A model generated the notes under the pieces. It did not search any database. It was not told the origin of the DNA and saw only the letters and a program-made list of their open reading frames with translations. A DNA stretch of 64,000 nt from Pseudovirgaria hyperparasitica (lineage: Eukaryota; Ascomycota; Dothideomycetes; Acrospermales; Acrospermaceae), in NCBI RefSeq assembly GCF_010093815.1, contig NW_022985550.1:13074-77073 (forward strand). The letters are read 5' to 3'. Positions 63,605 to 64,000 of this stretch are shown here, piece after piece (the stretch's first letter is position 1; each line of letters opens with the position of its first letter). Both the position numbers and the translations under genes were made by a program.

Positions 63605-64000
63605 GCTGCTCACAGCCGTCTCTAGAATCGCAAACGCAACGAGTTGGAGACGAAATAAGGGTGGGAACTCAGTTCGAATAGGTAGAGAGTCTGCTTGTGG
63701 ATTCACCAGCCAGCTCAAGCTCATATGGTAAATACTTTTGTTGCTTTGAAGCATCAGGGTCAAGTCCGAGCTTCAGCTAGCGCGATAAGAAAGTGATTCG
63801 CGTCGCGTCCTCATCTTCAGATGTCAAGCGTAAGAACCTGACTCTCCTTGCTTGTGCAAATCTCCTCTAATCGATATTTTTCAATGACTCCAAATACAAT
63901 GACAGTAGTGTGATGTCCGCGATCATGTGTACACCACAACAGCGCTTCTCCCAAGCTTTTCCTATACCAAGTCAAAGCTAAACATACAACATTCCATATG
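63605..64000. promoter_or_regulatory. Upstream region of the coiled-coil gene
   Basis: 396 bp to the window edge. No other gene start is visible; it presumably carries the promoter of the coiled-coil gene. Confidence 0.4.

Overview
The window is nuclear DNA of a filamentous ascomycete, most likely a dothideomycete. The genes carry short spliceosomal introns (about 36-200 nt, GTRNGT donors, CTRAY branch sites), no prokaryotic signals are visible, and one half shows repeat-induced point mutation (RIP: CpA to TpA). Identities come from reading translations and motifs by eye; no database search was run.

Region A (1 to about 20,990) is an AT-rich, TpA-saturated, RIP-degraded compartment. From 1,874 to about 16,840 it is not noise. 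It holds four co-oriented minus-strand pseudogenes that can still be read once in-frame TAG/TAA stops are read as old Gln or Trp codons: a RecQ-type helicase (about 10,250-16,840), an SNF2-type ATPase (5,368-9,853), and two unrecognised proteins (about 3,830-4,676 and 1,874-3,584). A quasi-palindromic 19-nt motif, CTAGAATCG-N-CGATTCTAG, occurs about 15 times between and inside these genes and was not seen in the gene-rich half. The tract from 17.5 to 20.95 kb is heavily decayed repeat DNA, possibly an LTR element. Minisatellites and short tandem repeats lie at 1-430, 808-907 and 3,613-3,735.

Region B (about 21.0-27.5 kb) is a transition zone of accessory genes: a GDSG serine-protease-like protein beside the boundary, an unrecognised two-exon gene, a small protein-kinase-like gene, and a RIP-damaged fragment of an APH-type phosphotransferase.

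Region C (27.5-64 kb) is conserved housekeeping sequence: a long disordered protein, a HEI10-like RING protein, a JmjC protein, snRNP SmF, Rtp1/TANGO6-like, an SDR, PRMT5, Prp43 helicase, MSH5, Hsp78, eEF1B-alpha, EMC5, a luciferase-domain protein, a cysteine-rich single-pass membrane protein and a coiled-coil protein. Splicing was rebuilt by eye, and the total coding length is a multiple of three in every multi-exon gene. Two meiotic crossover genes (HEI10-like and MSH5) lie about 16 kb apart, and splicing is represented by SmF and Prp43. Two close divergent pairs, PRMT5/PRP43 and HSP78/eEF1B, probably share promoter regions. I saw no tRNA or rRNA gene, CRISPR array or bacterial-type operon.
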